A stretch of DNA of 64,000 nt from Excoecaria cochinchinensis (GCA_947683425.1 CANTUQ010000004.1:32751001-32815000); one strand, 5' to 3'. Shown: positions 34,097 through 46,165, counted from the first letter of the stretch. The notes: generated by a model from the sequence alone, not told the origin. Translations and numbers: made by a program.

Positions 34097-34479
34097 ACAC
34101 ATATTCAAATATAGAAATATAGAAATATATATATATATACACACACATATGTCTATACATTACTATATTATTATATAACGTTAGTTGACTGTCTTTTATA
34201 AATAAAACTATTACAGATACTATCACATATAAACCTAAATATTGTTGTTCTAATAATTTAACCATTGTTCCAAAAATGCCCCTTGTGGATCTCATCTATC
34301 TCGGCATTCACTTTGGATTGAGATTATTTGAACAAGGGTATTATAAAATAAGTGAGATAATTCTCTTAATAAATTCAGGATGGTGAATCCTTAGCTCTGT
34401 AGGGAATTGTGTTTCCTTTGAGCTATTATTGACAGTATTATCTATTCAGTTGGTAATTTTCCTCCAGTTACACGCTTTT

Positions 34480-34753
34480 GTCAAAAAATTTTGTTGGAAA
34501 AATTTGTCGAGAAACATTGGTGCCTAAATTTATGATGGATTTAACATTCCATCGCTAAATTCCATCAAAAAAATTTGTTGGTAAAATTTACCTCTATTTT
34601 TTATGACGAAAAACTACATATTCAATTTTTCGTAGCAAAATACCAATTTTACCTACAATTTTATCAACGAAATGTGAATTCTGTCGGGAAGTAACTACGA
34701 AATTTCATTCTGTCGAGAAATTATCGTAGTAATTTTTTTATTTTCTTGTAGTG
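34480..34753. mobile_element. CACTA-type transposon end, truncated
   Basis: The segment ends TTTTCTTGTAGTG at 34753, the reverse complement of the CACTACAAGAAAA terminus of plant CACTA elements. Before it are repeated TCGTAG, GTCGAGAAA and GGTAAAATT-type subterminal words. No opposite CACTA end was found nearby, so it is a fragment or a very divergent element. Confidence 0.5.
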
Positions 34754-35124
34754 ATGTTAGCTTTGCTCATCTCTATGATCACAACTATGAGAACCACTGC
34801 TTGAAACTTTTTAAGAAGTATAACATGTGTTAGTCTTTTCGTATTAATAATGTCTTGTCTTGTTAGTAGTATAACTAGAAATATTTACGTATTAACACAT
34901 TTACATGCAATAGGCATCTCATATCACGAACTCTTTTATGATTGTCTTTGCATTGTGTTTATAATACCAAGGACTTCATTTATTAATTTAAGATATGAAA
35001 TCAAGAAAAATGTAATCGAAATATAGTATTAGTAAATGAATAATGACTTTTCATAAATGATAATGAGTTTATATACATGAAAAAGATCCCTAATCTACAT
35101 GGGCTCTAAGTCATACTCTTAACA

Positions 35125-35591
35125 CCATGGAATTTGTGGTTGGTATGCCTCAATTTTTAGGTGGATATGTTTCTATCTGAGTGATGATTGATAAAATAAC
35201 CAAGTAGTCATCACACTTTATTCCAGTAAAAACAACAAATTTTATGGCTAAATTATCAAAGTTATATGTTGACCAGATTGTGTGCCTACATGGTATTCCA
35301 ATATCTATTATGTCTGATAGAGGTTTGCTTTTACATCAAAGTTTTAAAGAAAGTCACAATAAGCTTTAGGTGTAAGCTTGGATTTCAGCAATGCCTTCCA
35401 TCCACAAATAGATGGGTAGCTTAAATGTATTATTAAAACATTGAAAGACATATTGAGAATGTATGTGATGGATATTAGTGGTGGTTGGGATTTGCACTTG
35501 CCATTGATTAAATTTGCCAATAACAACAACTACCATGCTACTATAGGAATGGCACCATTTAAAGCAATTTATGATTAAAATAAAAAAAGTG
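35125..35591 (+). pseudogene. Tekay-type integrase core, broken
   Basis: Continues the pol gene after the CCATG insertion. FVVGMPQFLGGY, FIPVKTTNFMAKLSKLYVDQIV and LHGIPISIMSDRG mark the catalytic core, and the second catalytic aspartate (SDRG) is visible. The first is altered or shifted (VMIDKITK). Several stops and at least one frameshift follow. The Ogre-type element at 35597 interrupts it, and the gene resumes at 49632. Confidence 0.8.
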
Positions 35592-36774
35592 CATATTGTG
35601 ACACGCGCCGAACCTAGCAAAGGCCCTCATTGAATCCGCTTTTAGGGCTCAAGGGATTGGTTCGCGTCTTTTTGATCTTAGGTGCCATGAGACATTTTGG
35701 ATGCCTCCCTCCCAATAGAACATTGAAAACAATCATCTAGCCTCGCGGCGCCCTTAGTCACCTTTGAGGTATTTTGGAGTCGCCACCCAATTTACAAGAA
35801 ATTGGGAAAGGTCTCTAACCTCGGGGGACTAAACCAGATATGGTGTCCGGAACTTCACTCTTATTTATGTTCTGGTTAATTATGAATGAGTTTTTAAATT
35901 CATAAAATTCTATCTCTCCTCTCACGCGATTAATGCATTTAAATAAAAGCGCATTGCAAGTATCAAGGAAGCAATAAATGAAAGGTATAAAGAAAGCGGT
36001 AAATAAAGCAATAAAAGAAAATAATAAACACGCCAAGCACATAATTACATGAGAGATAGGGGCGGAATACAACCCCTAATGAAAGAAGGCTAAAAAAGTA
36101 AATTGGGACGAAATACAATCCCAAATGAAAACTAACTAATATTGACCCAAAATTAATTACAAGGGCCCAAAATGCGTGAACCTAAATCTAAAACAAGCAA
36201 ACAAAATCAAAAATAAAAAAAGACATACATAAATCGGGATATTCATTTGGTTTAGGGACATTAGTTCCTTTATTCTTACTTAAAGAGGGATCGAAGAGTT
36301 ATTCGATTGTTGGATTGAAAACCAGGATGAGTGATCCCATTTCGGAGAAAATTTAACTCTTCGTTTTATCGTGACATTTTACATTCCTTGGCTAAAAAAC
36401 AAGGGACATTGGTCCCAATTTTATTAATAAAAATCCCAATTCAGTTATAAAATATTTTCATGATTTTTTACCACACATGTGCACAAGATAAAACTTTTTT
36501 ATTTCACAAGCAAACATAAACACATAAAGGGATAGGAAAGATCTCACCCAAGCGATGCGAGTTTCCTACACGTAGTGACCCCTCCGTGTGGTCACGAGAA
36601 TGCTCATATAATGAAATTCACATTTAAATTCCCAAACAAAAAAAATAACATTAAAAGATATTAGTAATAATTCTAAAAATTAATCAAATAAAAACAAAAT
36701 AAATATAGGACATGTCAATTTAATGTACAAACAATTTACATACAAAGGGAATTAAAAATAAGCCATGCCAAAAA

Positions 36775-37100
36775 TAAGGATAATAATAAAAACAATGACA
36801 ATAAGAATAATGAAATTATGATTGCAATAATAATAATAATCATGGCAACAAAAAATAATAAGACTAATAATAATAATAATAATAATAATAATAGCATAAA
36901 TGACAATGATGATAATAATAATGACATGGTAATAATAGTAACATAATAATAATAATGATAACATTACACAACAAAAATAATAACAATAATAATGATAATA
37001 TAAATAAACATGAAATAATGGTACTAATAATAATAATAATAACAATGTTAATAATAGCAACAATAATAATAATAATCGCAGCAATAATGCTAGCATAAAT
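36775..37100. repeat. AAT/ATA trinucleotide expansion in the LTR
   Basis: A long imperfect run of AAT, AAC and ATG-type triplets. Long leucine/tyrosine/isoleucine-rich open frames on the minus strand here are a by-product. The partner LTR has the same expansion at about 48105-48430. Confidence 0.9.
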
Positions 37101-37825
37101 AAAAGTCATGTTAATAAATGGTGATGGAATGACCATCATGCAAGGATAGCAGTATCCACTCACATGTAGCAAATGGGATTATTACGAAAGAACTCACAAA
37201 AAAGGGGGATAGGAAATATAAAGACATGCTAGGGGAGTATAAATTAAACATAACATAACAATACTAATAATAACACCATAATATAAGATATTAATAATGA
37301 TAAAAAACGAAACGAAATAAAATAACGAGAATGGATCTAATAATAATTACACTCATAATTTGTAGATCGAAGAAAATGGTGTCTTGATCCGTCCTCCTTG
37401 TCGAACTTACGGTGATAAACACCCGAATAAAATATAAAAATTTATGTTTCTAAATAAATTATCTCAAGAAAATATTTTTGGGGGGATGATTAAGCAAAGA
37501 AAATTAATTTTTCTTGCTCAAATCAAACCAAAGATTAAATATTTCTTAGAGAAGAAAAGATTGAAACTTGAAAAAATGTTTTAAAGATTTTTGAATATAG
37601 CTCTCGTCTGCCTTTTGCTTGAGAGAAGAAAGCCTCTTTTCTTTTCAAAATTTAGCTCCCTCACAAATGAAAACAAATAATCCTTTTGTTTCCCTGTCAT
37701 GTCCCAAAATGAGAAGAGACAAAATGTTCTTTTTAATCTCAGTGACCAAAAATATCATTAAAACGTGAAACAAATGTAACAGACTGGAAAAATTGACCAA
37801 AAGAAAGCAGGTGAAAACAACAACA

Positions 37826-38105
37826 TGGGGGGAGCAGGTGCGGGGATACCCGCAGGTCGCGCAACGCAACATGAGCCCGAGCGGGCACATGTCGCGCGCG
37901 GCGACGTGCGCCCGAGCGGGTGCATATTGCGCGCAGCGACTTGCACCCCGTTCATAATGTGCACGTCTCGTGCACAAGGTGCACGTTGCGATATGTGCCC
38001 CAGTGGGCACACGTCGCCAGGCAGGCGTACGCTGTTCCCACGCGGGTATGGCCCGCACGCTCGCGACCATGACTCGCACGTGTGGGGAGCAAACCGCATG
38101 GCAAC
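37826..38105. repeat. GC-rich island in the 3' LTR
   Basis: GCGCGCGGCGACGTGCGCCC-like DNA in AT-rich surroundings, with repeated GAGCGGG(C/T)(A/G)CAT and GTCGCG words. The partner island at 49178-49395 has diverged strongly, including deletions. Confidence 0.75.
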
Positions 38106-38345
38106 AAGGCACCGAAAAAAACAACCAAGAATAAAACCTGAAATAAAAAAAATATATATAAAATAAAAATAAAAGGAATAAAAAAATAAGCATAAAAATG
38201 CAAATTTTTTAATTAAAATTTTTAGAAGTACAAAGGAGATTTTCGACAAGGAAAACATCATTATTGACACCTCTACTTGTGGCAAGTTTCATCTTCATCA
38301 TCGGGTAATCCTGATTTTGGTCCGCCTCGGGACCAGGTGTCTACA

Positions 38346-38363
38346 ATTGCCCCCAATTTTAGG
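38346..38363 (-). promoter_or_regulatory. Polypurine tract of the Ogre-type element
   Basis: On the minus strand AAAATTGGGGGCAAT lies directly before the 3' LTR. Confidence 0.8.
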
Positions 38364-38489
38364 AAACCTAGAACTTAGGTGCCTAGGTGAGCCAAAATTC
38401 AGAAAAAGAGAGAGGAGGCGGTGACCTACCTACTGCGTTATTGTCCCCGATTGCCATGATTAGTTCCTTACCAGCTTATCGGCGTTCGA

Positions 38490-39050
38490 AACCATTTCCG
38501 GGTTATGTGATTGATGAACATCAGCTTATCGACTCGTGAAACCACAGTTGAGTTGCATGATTGATAGACACCAATTTGTGGGCGTGTAAAATCACGGTTG
38601 GGCGACTGATAAACACCGGCTTGTCGGTGTGTGAAACCCCAGATTTTGAAGGACGTGATTGATGAAACACTAGCTTATCGGTGTGTGAAACCACGGCTGA
38701 GCGACTGATAAACACCAGCTTGTCAATGTGTGAAGCCTCCAGACTTTGAAGAACGTGATTGATGAAACACCAGCTTGTCGGTGTGTGAAACCACGGCTGA
38801 GCAACTGATAAACACTGGCTTATCGGTGTGTGAAGCCTCCAAACTTTAAAGAACATAAATGATGAAACACCAGCTTGTCGGTGTGTGAAACCACGGCTGA
38901 GATACTGATAAACACCAGCTTATCGATGTGTAAAGCCTTTAGATTTTAAAGAACGTGATTGATGAAACACCAGCTTATCGGTGTGTGAAACCACGGCTGA
39001 GCGACTGATAAACACCAACTTGTCGGTGTGTGAAGCCGCCAGACTTTTCC
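38490..39050. repeat. Tandem repeat with 100-bp period
   Basis: GATGAAACAC occurs at 38661, 38761, 38861 and 38961, exactly 100 bp apart. Each unit has two related halves with ACACCAGCTTGTCGGTGTG-like text about 50 bp apart. Earlier, poorer units reach back to about 38500. It is in the 3' untranslated part of the Ogre-type element. Confidence 0.9.
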
Positions 39051-39929
39051 TGCGAAGTCAAAAGAAATCTGTATGCAAGGGTAAGTTATGCATGTGAACG
39101 TGCATATGCTATGTGAAATGCAAGCGACACCACTCATTCGAGTGGCCCGGGTGTCAAGGTGCGATAACCACAGTTGCAACCCGATTTGCTCGATCATGCC
39201 CCCAAGGATTTGAAAGTGTTATCTTGGCCTAGGGACTCTGACCCATGTCTTGAATTATGCGTCATCTTATCTGAAAGGGATTGTCCGAGGTGATGCTGCC
39301 TTATCGCTCTAAGTGTCAGGATGTCATTGATTAAAGGTAGTGTGTCCCTTGTGGATTTTCACACTAGTTTTTCTTCACGGGAGGTGCATCCTTTCCAGAT
39401 TTTCACACAACCCTATGCCTAATTTTTTGCCTGGAATGGACCCCACCCAATCCAGTGGCTTTTATTCATTTTATTTTTTATAGGGCAGACTGCCTGTTCC
39501 CAGGTTTTCACCCTGCCCTTTAGCCTAATTTTTGCTTAGAGTGTCAGTTACGATTTTCATCTCTAACGGCCTCATCTTTTTTTTTCTTTATGGATAAAGC
39601 TCCTCGCAAGCTATAGCAATGATGGATAAATTGTGCGCATTCAATGGGAAGCGACGTATTACCTTCTCGGAGAAAACTATTGACCTTTATTGAACGAAAA
39701 GAATTACTCTAAGCATATAATTGCATCCATGTACATGTTCTTGTGTGATTTCATTACACATGATCATTATCTAACATTAAGCTCGAAATACCTGACCACA
39801 TCTAATCTTCAGATGGATCTTGAAAGCATCACAACTCCTATTATCAATCAGCCCTCTCAGGTTTTCTTAATTGAACATTTTCTCTCAAGATTTCTTTTCC
39901 TTGCTATTATTATATTTTTAGCCTTTAGC
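39051..39929 (-). other. 3' untranslated region of the Ogre-type element
   Basis: Non-coding between the integrase end and the tandem array. 39340-39600 contains repeated GATTTTCAC and GTTTTCACC phrases whose reverse complements occur at 20350-20600 in the gag-only element. Confidence 0.65.
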
Positions 39930-41275
39930 CATGGAACCTTTTCAATCTATCGACATTGATCGGCTCCCTGAATTCATTTCCATCACTATCTGTCAGGATC
40001 GTGGCTCCTTTAGACAAAAGTTTTTTCAAAACGAAGGGGCCTTCCCAAGTTGGTCTAAACTTGCCTCGAAGATCCGGAACCCCTGGCCTCATTTCTTGAA
40101 GACAAAATCCCCCTCCTTTAGCGAGTGTTTCCTAACTTTCTTCCTGAATGATCGAGCCAATCTCTTCTGGTAGATCTGATTATGGTAGTATGCTCACATC
40201 CTATCTTTGTCTAATAGGTTCAACTGTAGCAACCGTTGCTGTGCCCATTCTGCTTCTAGTAGCTTGGCTTCCGTTACCACCCTCAGGGACTGGAGTTCGA
40301 TTTTTACTGGCAGAATTGCTTCCGTCCCATAGACCAGGGAAAAAGGTGTAGCTCCTATAGAAGTTCTGGCAGTGGTCTTGTAGCCCCACAGGGCAGATGG
40401 CAGTTTCTCGGCCCAATCTTTATATGATTGCACCATTTTAGCCAGTATCCTCTTGATGTTCTTATTGGCTGCCTCAACCGTCCCGTTACCCTGCGGTCAG
40501 TTAGGAGAGGATTTATAATGTTGGATGGCATATTTCTTGAGCATTTGCTTGGTCTCAGCTTGGAACTGTACCCCATTATCCGACACAATGTGATGCGGGA
40601 GCCCATACCTACAGATCAGATGTTGTTCAATAAATCTGGCCATTTCTCGAGCGCCCAGCTTTTTGAAAGACTCAGCTTCTACCCACTTAGTGAAGTAGTC
40701 AATGGCAACCACGATAAATCTATGCCCGTTAGAAGCTGTCGGATGTATTTCCCCTATAATATCAATCCCCCAAGCTATGAATGGCCATGGGGATGTGAGG
40801 TTGCACAATTTTGAAAATGGCAGGTGTCTTAGATTGGCATACTATTGGCACTGCTTCACATACTTGGAACAGTCTATGTCCATTGTCCGCCAGAAGAACC
40901 CCTGTCGCATGATTTTCTTTTCCAGAGCTAGACTATTCATATGGGCTCCACAGACCCCTGCATGACCTCCATAACCCTCTTGGCTTCCTTCTCATCCAAA
41001 CACCTTAGCTGTATGCCATCAACTTGCCTCTTATACAGCACACCATCTACACTGATGAATTGGGTGGACAGTTTGCGAATCATCCTTTGGTCCTTTTCAG
41101 TGGCCTCTTCTAGGAATACTGACTTTTCCAAGTAATTGTGGACATCGTAGTACCATGGCTTTCCCTTAATGGCCTCAATATCCCCAACCTGCTCAGTTTT
41201 AAAGTATGGCTGGTTTGAACTAGAAATGAGTATAAGCTTCATGGCTATCCTTTCTGGGTTATCCCACATAGACAC
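39930..41275 (-). pseudogene. Ogre-type integrase, broken
   Basis: Integrase joins element DNA to the genome. Going down the minus strand: a linker (SMWDNPERIAMKLILISSS, 41275-40937), a frameshift near 40940, a zinc-domain remnant (HAGVCGAH, DCSKYVKQC), and the catalytic core at 40808-40497 (WGIDIIGEI, FIVVAIDYFTKWVEAE, HHIVSDNGVQF). In the same frame an internal TGA follows, then the segment with the catalytic glutamate (GTVEAANKNIKR). The C-terminal part (DWAEKLPSALWGYKTT, TPFSLVYGTEAILP) ends in another stop near 40194. The D, D and E residues are present. It is not functional because of stops. Confidence 0.85.
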
Positions 41276-41306
41276 CAGAGTGGCTAGGGCATCCGCTAAT
41301 TGGTTC

Positions 41307-41822
41307 TTATCTCAGGCCACAGTTAAAAGTGCAAATTTTAAATTGACCACTTAATTCCTTCAAACACCTTACGTAGGGTAATAGTCGCTCTTCCTTGATG
41401 GACCATTCGCCCCTGACCTGATGGATTACCAAGGATGAGTCTCCGAAGACCTTTACTAGTTTTGCCCCCACCGCTGAGAGTGCTTCCAACCCGAAGATCC
41501 AGGCTTCGTACTCAGCTTCGTTATTGGTGGCTCTATATCTCAATTTCTTAGCTAAGGGGAGCTTCTCACCCTCTAGGGTTACTAAAATTACTCTCGTTCT
41601 AGCTCCTTTGTTATTCACCGCCCTGTCGAAGTACATCGGCAACTTCTGCACCGTGATGGCTGTCACCTCCTCATCTGGGAATTCATCCTTAAATTGGTCA
41701 CCTTCCAACGGATGGTCAGCTAAGAACTCTGCAACTGCCCGACCCTTAATGGTCTTTCTGGTGATGTACTCCACATCAAATTCTTGTAGTAATATCAACC
41801 ACCTCCCCATTTTTCCCATCAA
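41307..41822 (-). pseudogene. Second (archaeal-like) RNase H of the Ogre-type element
   Basis: An open frame of 171 codons with MYFDRAVNNKGAR, ATNNEAEYEAW, VFGDSSLVIHQVRGEW and the preceding VAEFLADHPLEG linker. A second RNase H between the first one and integrase is the mark of the Tat group. The usual glycine after the first aspartate is arginine (FDRA), so activity is doubtful even in this open stretch. Confidence 0.85.
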
Positions 41823-43519
41823 AGAGGGTGCCTCCTAAAGGTATCGGAGGGGGTTTTATTTGGCGACCGCCTGCACTTTGTAAGAATGGAAGTAGTGTCT
41901 CAGTTTCTTCGAAGCCCATATTACTGCTAAACAGATCTTTTCCACCTCAACATATTTGCCTTCATAAGGAAGGAACTTCTTATTGAGATAGTAAACCACA
42001 AATTCAACCCCGAATTCATCTTCTTGGGCCATCATAGCACCTACAGAGTTTTCTTCTATTGTTAGATAAAGGATTAGTAGCTTAACTAGCTGTGGTGGCC
42101 GCAGAACTGGAGGATATAAAAGGTAATCCTTGATAACATCAAAAGCCTTTTAGCAGTCGTCATTCCACAGAACTGGCTAATTCTTTCTGAGGAGCTTGAA
42201 AATTGGTTTGCATACCGAAGTAAGCTCGGAAATGAACCTGCTGATGTACTGCAGTTTGCCTAAAAAACTCCTGACTTCTTTTTCCCTCCGAGGTGTTGGC
42301 ATCTCTCTAATTGCCCTAACCTTGTCGAGGTCCACTTCAATTCCCCTTTGACTCACCACGTGGCCTAACAGCTTACCCGAGGTAACCCCAAAAATGCATT
42401 TCTTGGGGTTGAAGCGAAGGTTATACTTGTCAATCCTTTAAAAGAACTTTTCCAAGGCCTCGAAATGCCCCTCTCGAGTAGCCGACTTAATCATCATATC
42501 ATCAACGTACACTTCCACCTCTTTGTGGTTCAAGTCGTTAAGGATCTTAGTAGCCATCCTTTGGTATGTTGCTCAGGCATTCTTTACCCCAAAAGGCATG
42601 ACCCTAGAAGTGAATGTACGCCACTAGTGATGAAGGCCGTCTTAATTAGATCTATGATCTTGTTGAGGATTTGGTTGTACCCTGCATACCCATCCATAAA
42701 ACTATACATCATGCAAGCAGCCATACTATCGATTAGCACATTAATGTGGGGCAAAGGAAAGTCATCTTTTGGCCAGGCTTTATTTAGGTCCCGTTAATCA
42801 ATACATACTCGAACCTTTCCGTCCTTTTTGGCTACGGGAACAACATTAGCTAACCATGTTGGATACTGAACCTCCATCAAGAACTTAGCTTCAATCTGCT
42901 TGTGCACCTCTTCCTTTACCTTTTCTGCCCAATTTGGTCTTAGCCTCCTGAGCTTTTGCTTAACTGGCCTGCATTCTGGATTGGTAGGAATGGCATGTTC
43001 AGCGACTTCCTGGTTGATCCTTGGCATGTCTTCGTAGGTCCAGGCAAAGACTTTTTCATATTTTTTCAAAATTCTCTCAAATTCTAACCTCTCTTCAAGA
43101 GTTACATCTGATGCTATCAAAATTTCCTTTCGATTTTCCAAAGTCCTGAGATTAAATGAGGTAGTATTAGTTGAGTTAATGTCAAATATAAATGATTCAT
43201 GTTTGTGATCATGCATAATGAAATCATGAAAAACATCGCACAAGTAAGCAAAGCCATTCATCTCATTGACAAATTCAAAGTTATAAGCATAATTGTCAAA
43301 TAGTTCAGGGATAAAGAGTACATCAGAAAAGCTATCATTAACATCTTTCATTGCTTCCGGCACTGAAGTCGATGAGCCACCATCTTGGTTGTCTGCGATC
43401 TTCAAGTTCTCCAATTCTGGCACTGCCACCTCAACTCCTACCTTTTCTTTGCCTTTTACCCGGGTGGCCACCAGACTGTCAGTGACGATCTCTTTAGGAA
43501 CTTCATGATCCCAAGCCAA
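41823..43519 (-). pseudogene. Ogre-type reverse transcriptase and first RNase H, broken
   Basis: RT begins after an N-terminal extension (MAWDHEVPKEIVTDS, 43519). The fingers read WLANVVPVAKKDGKVRVCID. An intact YVDDMMIKS box lies on the minus strand near 42485-42515. The thumb (VRAIREMPTPRREKEVRSFLG) is at 42359-42177. The first RNase H follows at about 42150-41830, without a long open frame. Stops occur after VCID (42794) and in the palm. Homologous RT text occurs a second time, inverted, at 43960-44370. Confidence 0.85.
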
Positions 43520-43636
43520 GCTTTGGTTGAGGATCTCCTCATCCCAGAAACCTTCTACATATTTGACTATTCCGTCGGACCAGTCAAAAACATCATTGAA
43601 AATCTTGAAGCCTGGGGTGATCTTATAGCTAATCCA

Positions 43637-43918
43637 CTATGGCTCGGCTTCTCTATAATAAGCACATGCTGATGCAGCTAGCACAAAGCTCTCTAAAATG
43701 TACGAGATCCCTGCAGGCTTTTCCTCGAGTTTGTTCTTGTTGGCTTCGGTGGTGTAACCCAAACCTCTTCTGTCCTTTTGCCCCCTTGTGGCGACAGGCG
43801 TCTGAGGTCCTTCCAATTCTTTGCCCAAATCGGCCCCCGGGAGGAAATTCATTTTCTTCATCATGTTGACAACCTGAGATCTCCCTATCAGACCACCCTC
43901 TTCGTTCACCATGGCCAC
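43637..43918 (-). pseudogene. G-patch-like segment of Ogre-type pol
   Basis: An open piece with NMMKKMNFLPGADLGKELEGP and RRGLGYTTEANK. Glycine-rich G-patch-like motifs between protease and RT are known in Tat elements. The piece is cut on its upstream side by the inverted segment, so its natural N-terminal neighbour is missing. Confidence 0.65.
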
Positions 43919-43959
43919 ATGGAACCCACTGAAAGGCTGATTAGAAATTCCAAGGACTG

Positions 43960-44440
43960 AGGCTAAGTTTCTAATAAAGGTTCAATACCCAACCTGGTTA
44001 GCTAATGTAGTTCTTATGGCCAAAAAGGATGGAAAGATTCAAGTGTGTGTGGATTATTGGGACCTGAACAATGTTTTCCCGAAGGATGATTTCCCTCTCT
44101 CTCATATTGATGTGCTAGTGGATAGTGCAGCTGCTTGCATGATGTACAATTTTGTGGATGGGTATGTAGGGTACAATCAAATTCTCAACAAGATCATAGA
44201 TTGAATTAAGACAACTTTCATCACTGAATGGGGTACATTTACCTACATGGTTATGCCTTTCGGGTTGAAAAATGTAGGAGCAACGTATCAAAAAATGGCC
44301 ACCAAAGTTCTTAATGACTTAATCCACAAAGAGGTGGAGGTGTATGTAGATGACATGATGATCAAGTAAGCTACTGTGATGCGCGCCGAACTGGAAAGGC
44401 CCTTATTGGAGCCCGTTTTAAGGCCCGAGGGATTGGTTCA
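43960..44440 (+). mobile_element. Inverted RT fragment joined to a piece of LTR end
   Basis: On the plus strand, against the host element: EAKFLIKVQYPTWLANV, MAKKDGKIQVCVDYWDLNN, MPFGLKNVGATYQ and YVDDMMIK, then a stop. From 44373 the text becomes TGTGATGCGCGCCGAAC, the reverse complement of an Ogre-type LTR 3' end, for about 70 bp. It separates the gag side (from about 44441) from the G-patch segment, in the place where protease is expected. An internal TGA lies near 44202. Confidence 0.8.
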
Positions 44441-46165
44441 CGTCAATTGAACTTTTCCATCCTCGCCTTCACTGGTCGAATCCCAACATTCTATCATGCC
44501 GACCTGAGGCTTCTCTTCACTAATCCCCTGCTCGAGATGGGCAACAGCCACATAATCATTTCCATAAAGGTCCCTTAACACATACCATTCTGGTATACTT
44601 GAACCTATCATAAAAACAGGCAGAGGAACAGCATTATACCCGACCGTCTTTTTCTTTTCCCTCTTCTCAGGGTCAAAAATCTGTTTACAATTGATGAGAT
44701 CTTGGATCCGATCCCTTAAGGTTCTACAAGAGTCAGTGAGATGGCCGGTGTGCTGGTGAAAAGCACAATACTGATCCCCCCTATGGTTTGGCTAGCCATG
44801 GTTCTTAGTCGGCCTGGCTAGCAGTGGCTGGAGCTTTCCTTCTTTCATCAGTCTCTCCAAGACCCAAGATAACGACCTTCCCAAATTCGAGTAGTGTCTC
44901 TGGCTCATATCAGTGGTTGAAACTTCTGCCGTTCTGCCCACTCTATTACTGCTGCTTCCGGTGCTACCCAACTTTCCTCCTCCTTGAGGCCCATAGTTCT
45001 TCCGAGTGAAATTATCATTGCTGGCCTTCCTTGCCAGATACTCTGCTTCGGCCTCTATGGCTATATCCTTCAAGGATTCCCAATCCTTGTGCCCCTTCAT
45101 CTTAAGCCCTTCCCTCAAGTACGGGCTCGCGTTCCTGATGAACAATCTGATTTGATCCGAGGTGTCAGGTTTCCTCTTCATTTCCATAACTCGATTCCTC
45201 CATCGAGTGAGGTATTCATGGAAAGACTTGCCAGACTTCTACTGCAGTAGCTCAAGATCTTTCAGCGTCACTTCCATTCGGGTGCTGCAGTTATACTGTC
45301 TCATAAATTCTCCCGTTAATAGATCCCAGTCTTCGTTTGACCTCCTATCCAATCCGTGGTACCAATCGACCGTTGGCCCCATCAGACTAAGGCAGAAGTA
45401 CTCCACCTTTTGTTTCTTTGTGAGCCCTATGCCCTTTATGATCAGGGCGCACTGCTTAATGTGTGCCGAGCGGTCCGAAGTACCGTCGAACTTTGGTAAA
45501 TCCGGCATCTTGAACCTCTGGGGTAGCAACTCTTCCTCAACTAGATCTATGTCCTCAGGGATAACTCCTTTTTTCGGCTGACAGCAGGCATGTGATAGCC
45601 TCCATCTTTTCTTCCATCTTTCTTACCACATCGTCCTCTACCTTGGGGACTCTACACCTCACAACTTGAGGGACTATCAGCTCATCTTCTTCTTCCTCTA
45701 AGAAGTCATCCCTCGGATCTAAAATCCTAACCCTTCTCTGCTCAGCTGGTCCCGCTGCTCTAGGCTCAATAGCTGGTTGTTGCATAGTAACAATTGGCAT
45801 GGGAGTCTCCCCCACAACAGGTGTTTCAACTGGCTCGAACGCTAGAGCTACAGATGGCTGTGTCCAGCGTTCGGTGCCATCTGAGCGATAAGGTTACCCA
45901 TCATAGCCAGCATCTTTCTTTCGAAGTCCTCAAACCTCTTATCCAAATCTTATGTTGTCAAAGCACCCGAATCCTGCTATAAATTTGCTATCACTAACCC
46001 AGAGGATTGTTCCGAATAAGAGTCTGAATTACTATCCCAATCTGAACCAAGCGTAAGTGCTAACCCTGATAGCCTAGCTACTGGATTTCTGACCAATCTT
46101 CTATTAGGATCCCTGGACCATTCGAATGGATCTATGATGGCTGAAAAAATCCAGCTTGTTAGCAT
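44441..46165 (-). pseudogene. gag of the Ogre-type element, broken
   Basis: Pieces in order on the minus strand: leader text with FSAIIDPFEWSR (46165), acidic and proline-rich part (DDFLEEEEDEL, 45815-45555), gag core (LLPQRFKMPDLPKFDGTSD, WYHGLDRRSNEDWDLLTGEF, 45529-45239), then DQIRLFIRNASPYLREG and NLGRSLSWVLERLMKEGK (45187-44792). A zinc-binding-like YCAFHQHTGHLTDSC stretch follows after a stop. It is homologous along its length to the gag at 17441-18847 and keeps Trp where that one has TGA. Stops and frameshifts break it into four parts. Confidence 0.85.

Larger units (their letters stand above)
33254..34222 (-). mobile_element. Nested Tekay-like LTR fragment
   Basis: It starts TGTAACACCCCC at 33254 and has the LTR hairpin cassette at 33690-33775. 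The 33884-34222 part is the paralogue of 12383-12639. The far end of the LTR could not be identified, so the fragment may be longer. Confidence 0.5.
32290..35124 (-). mobile_element. Copia-like LTR insertion in the integrase, with later insertions
   Basis: The boundaries are TGTTGGAATTT (32290) and CTCTTAACA (35124), with a perfect duplication CCATG (32285-32289 / 35125-35129). Removing it rejoins the integrase text around MEFVVGMP. On the minus strand it starts TGTTAAGAGTATGACTTAG and ends AAATTCCAACA, LTR ends often seen in copia elements. Orientation and superfamily are inference. Parts inside (33254-34222, 34480-34753) belong to other repeats. No coding sequence was found. Confidence 0.65.
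35597..38345 (-). repeat. 3' LTR of the Ogre-type element
   Basis: 2749 bp. It holds the primer-like 12-mer at 35775-35786, an AAT-rich expansion at about 36775-37100 and a GC island at 37826-38105. It differs from the other LTR at scattered sites and by indels, more than the LTR pair of the 13633-24446 element does. Confidence 0.9.

Noticed and set aside
36736..37172. Long Leu/Ile/Tyr-rich minus-strand frames that look like membrane proteins (also 48066-48604).
   Set aside because: They are translations of the AAT trinucleotide expansion in an LTR.
37645..38285. Overlapping Cys/Arg-rich frames across the GC island, on both strands.
   Set aside because: High GC content removes stop codons by chance, and the two LTR copies differ by indels that break the frames.
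38490..39050. Regular repeats that look a little like a CRISPR array.
   Set aside because: The repeats are 100-bp tandem units without unique spacers, inside a plant retrotransposon 3' region.
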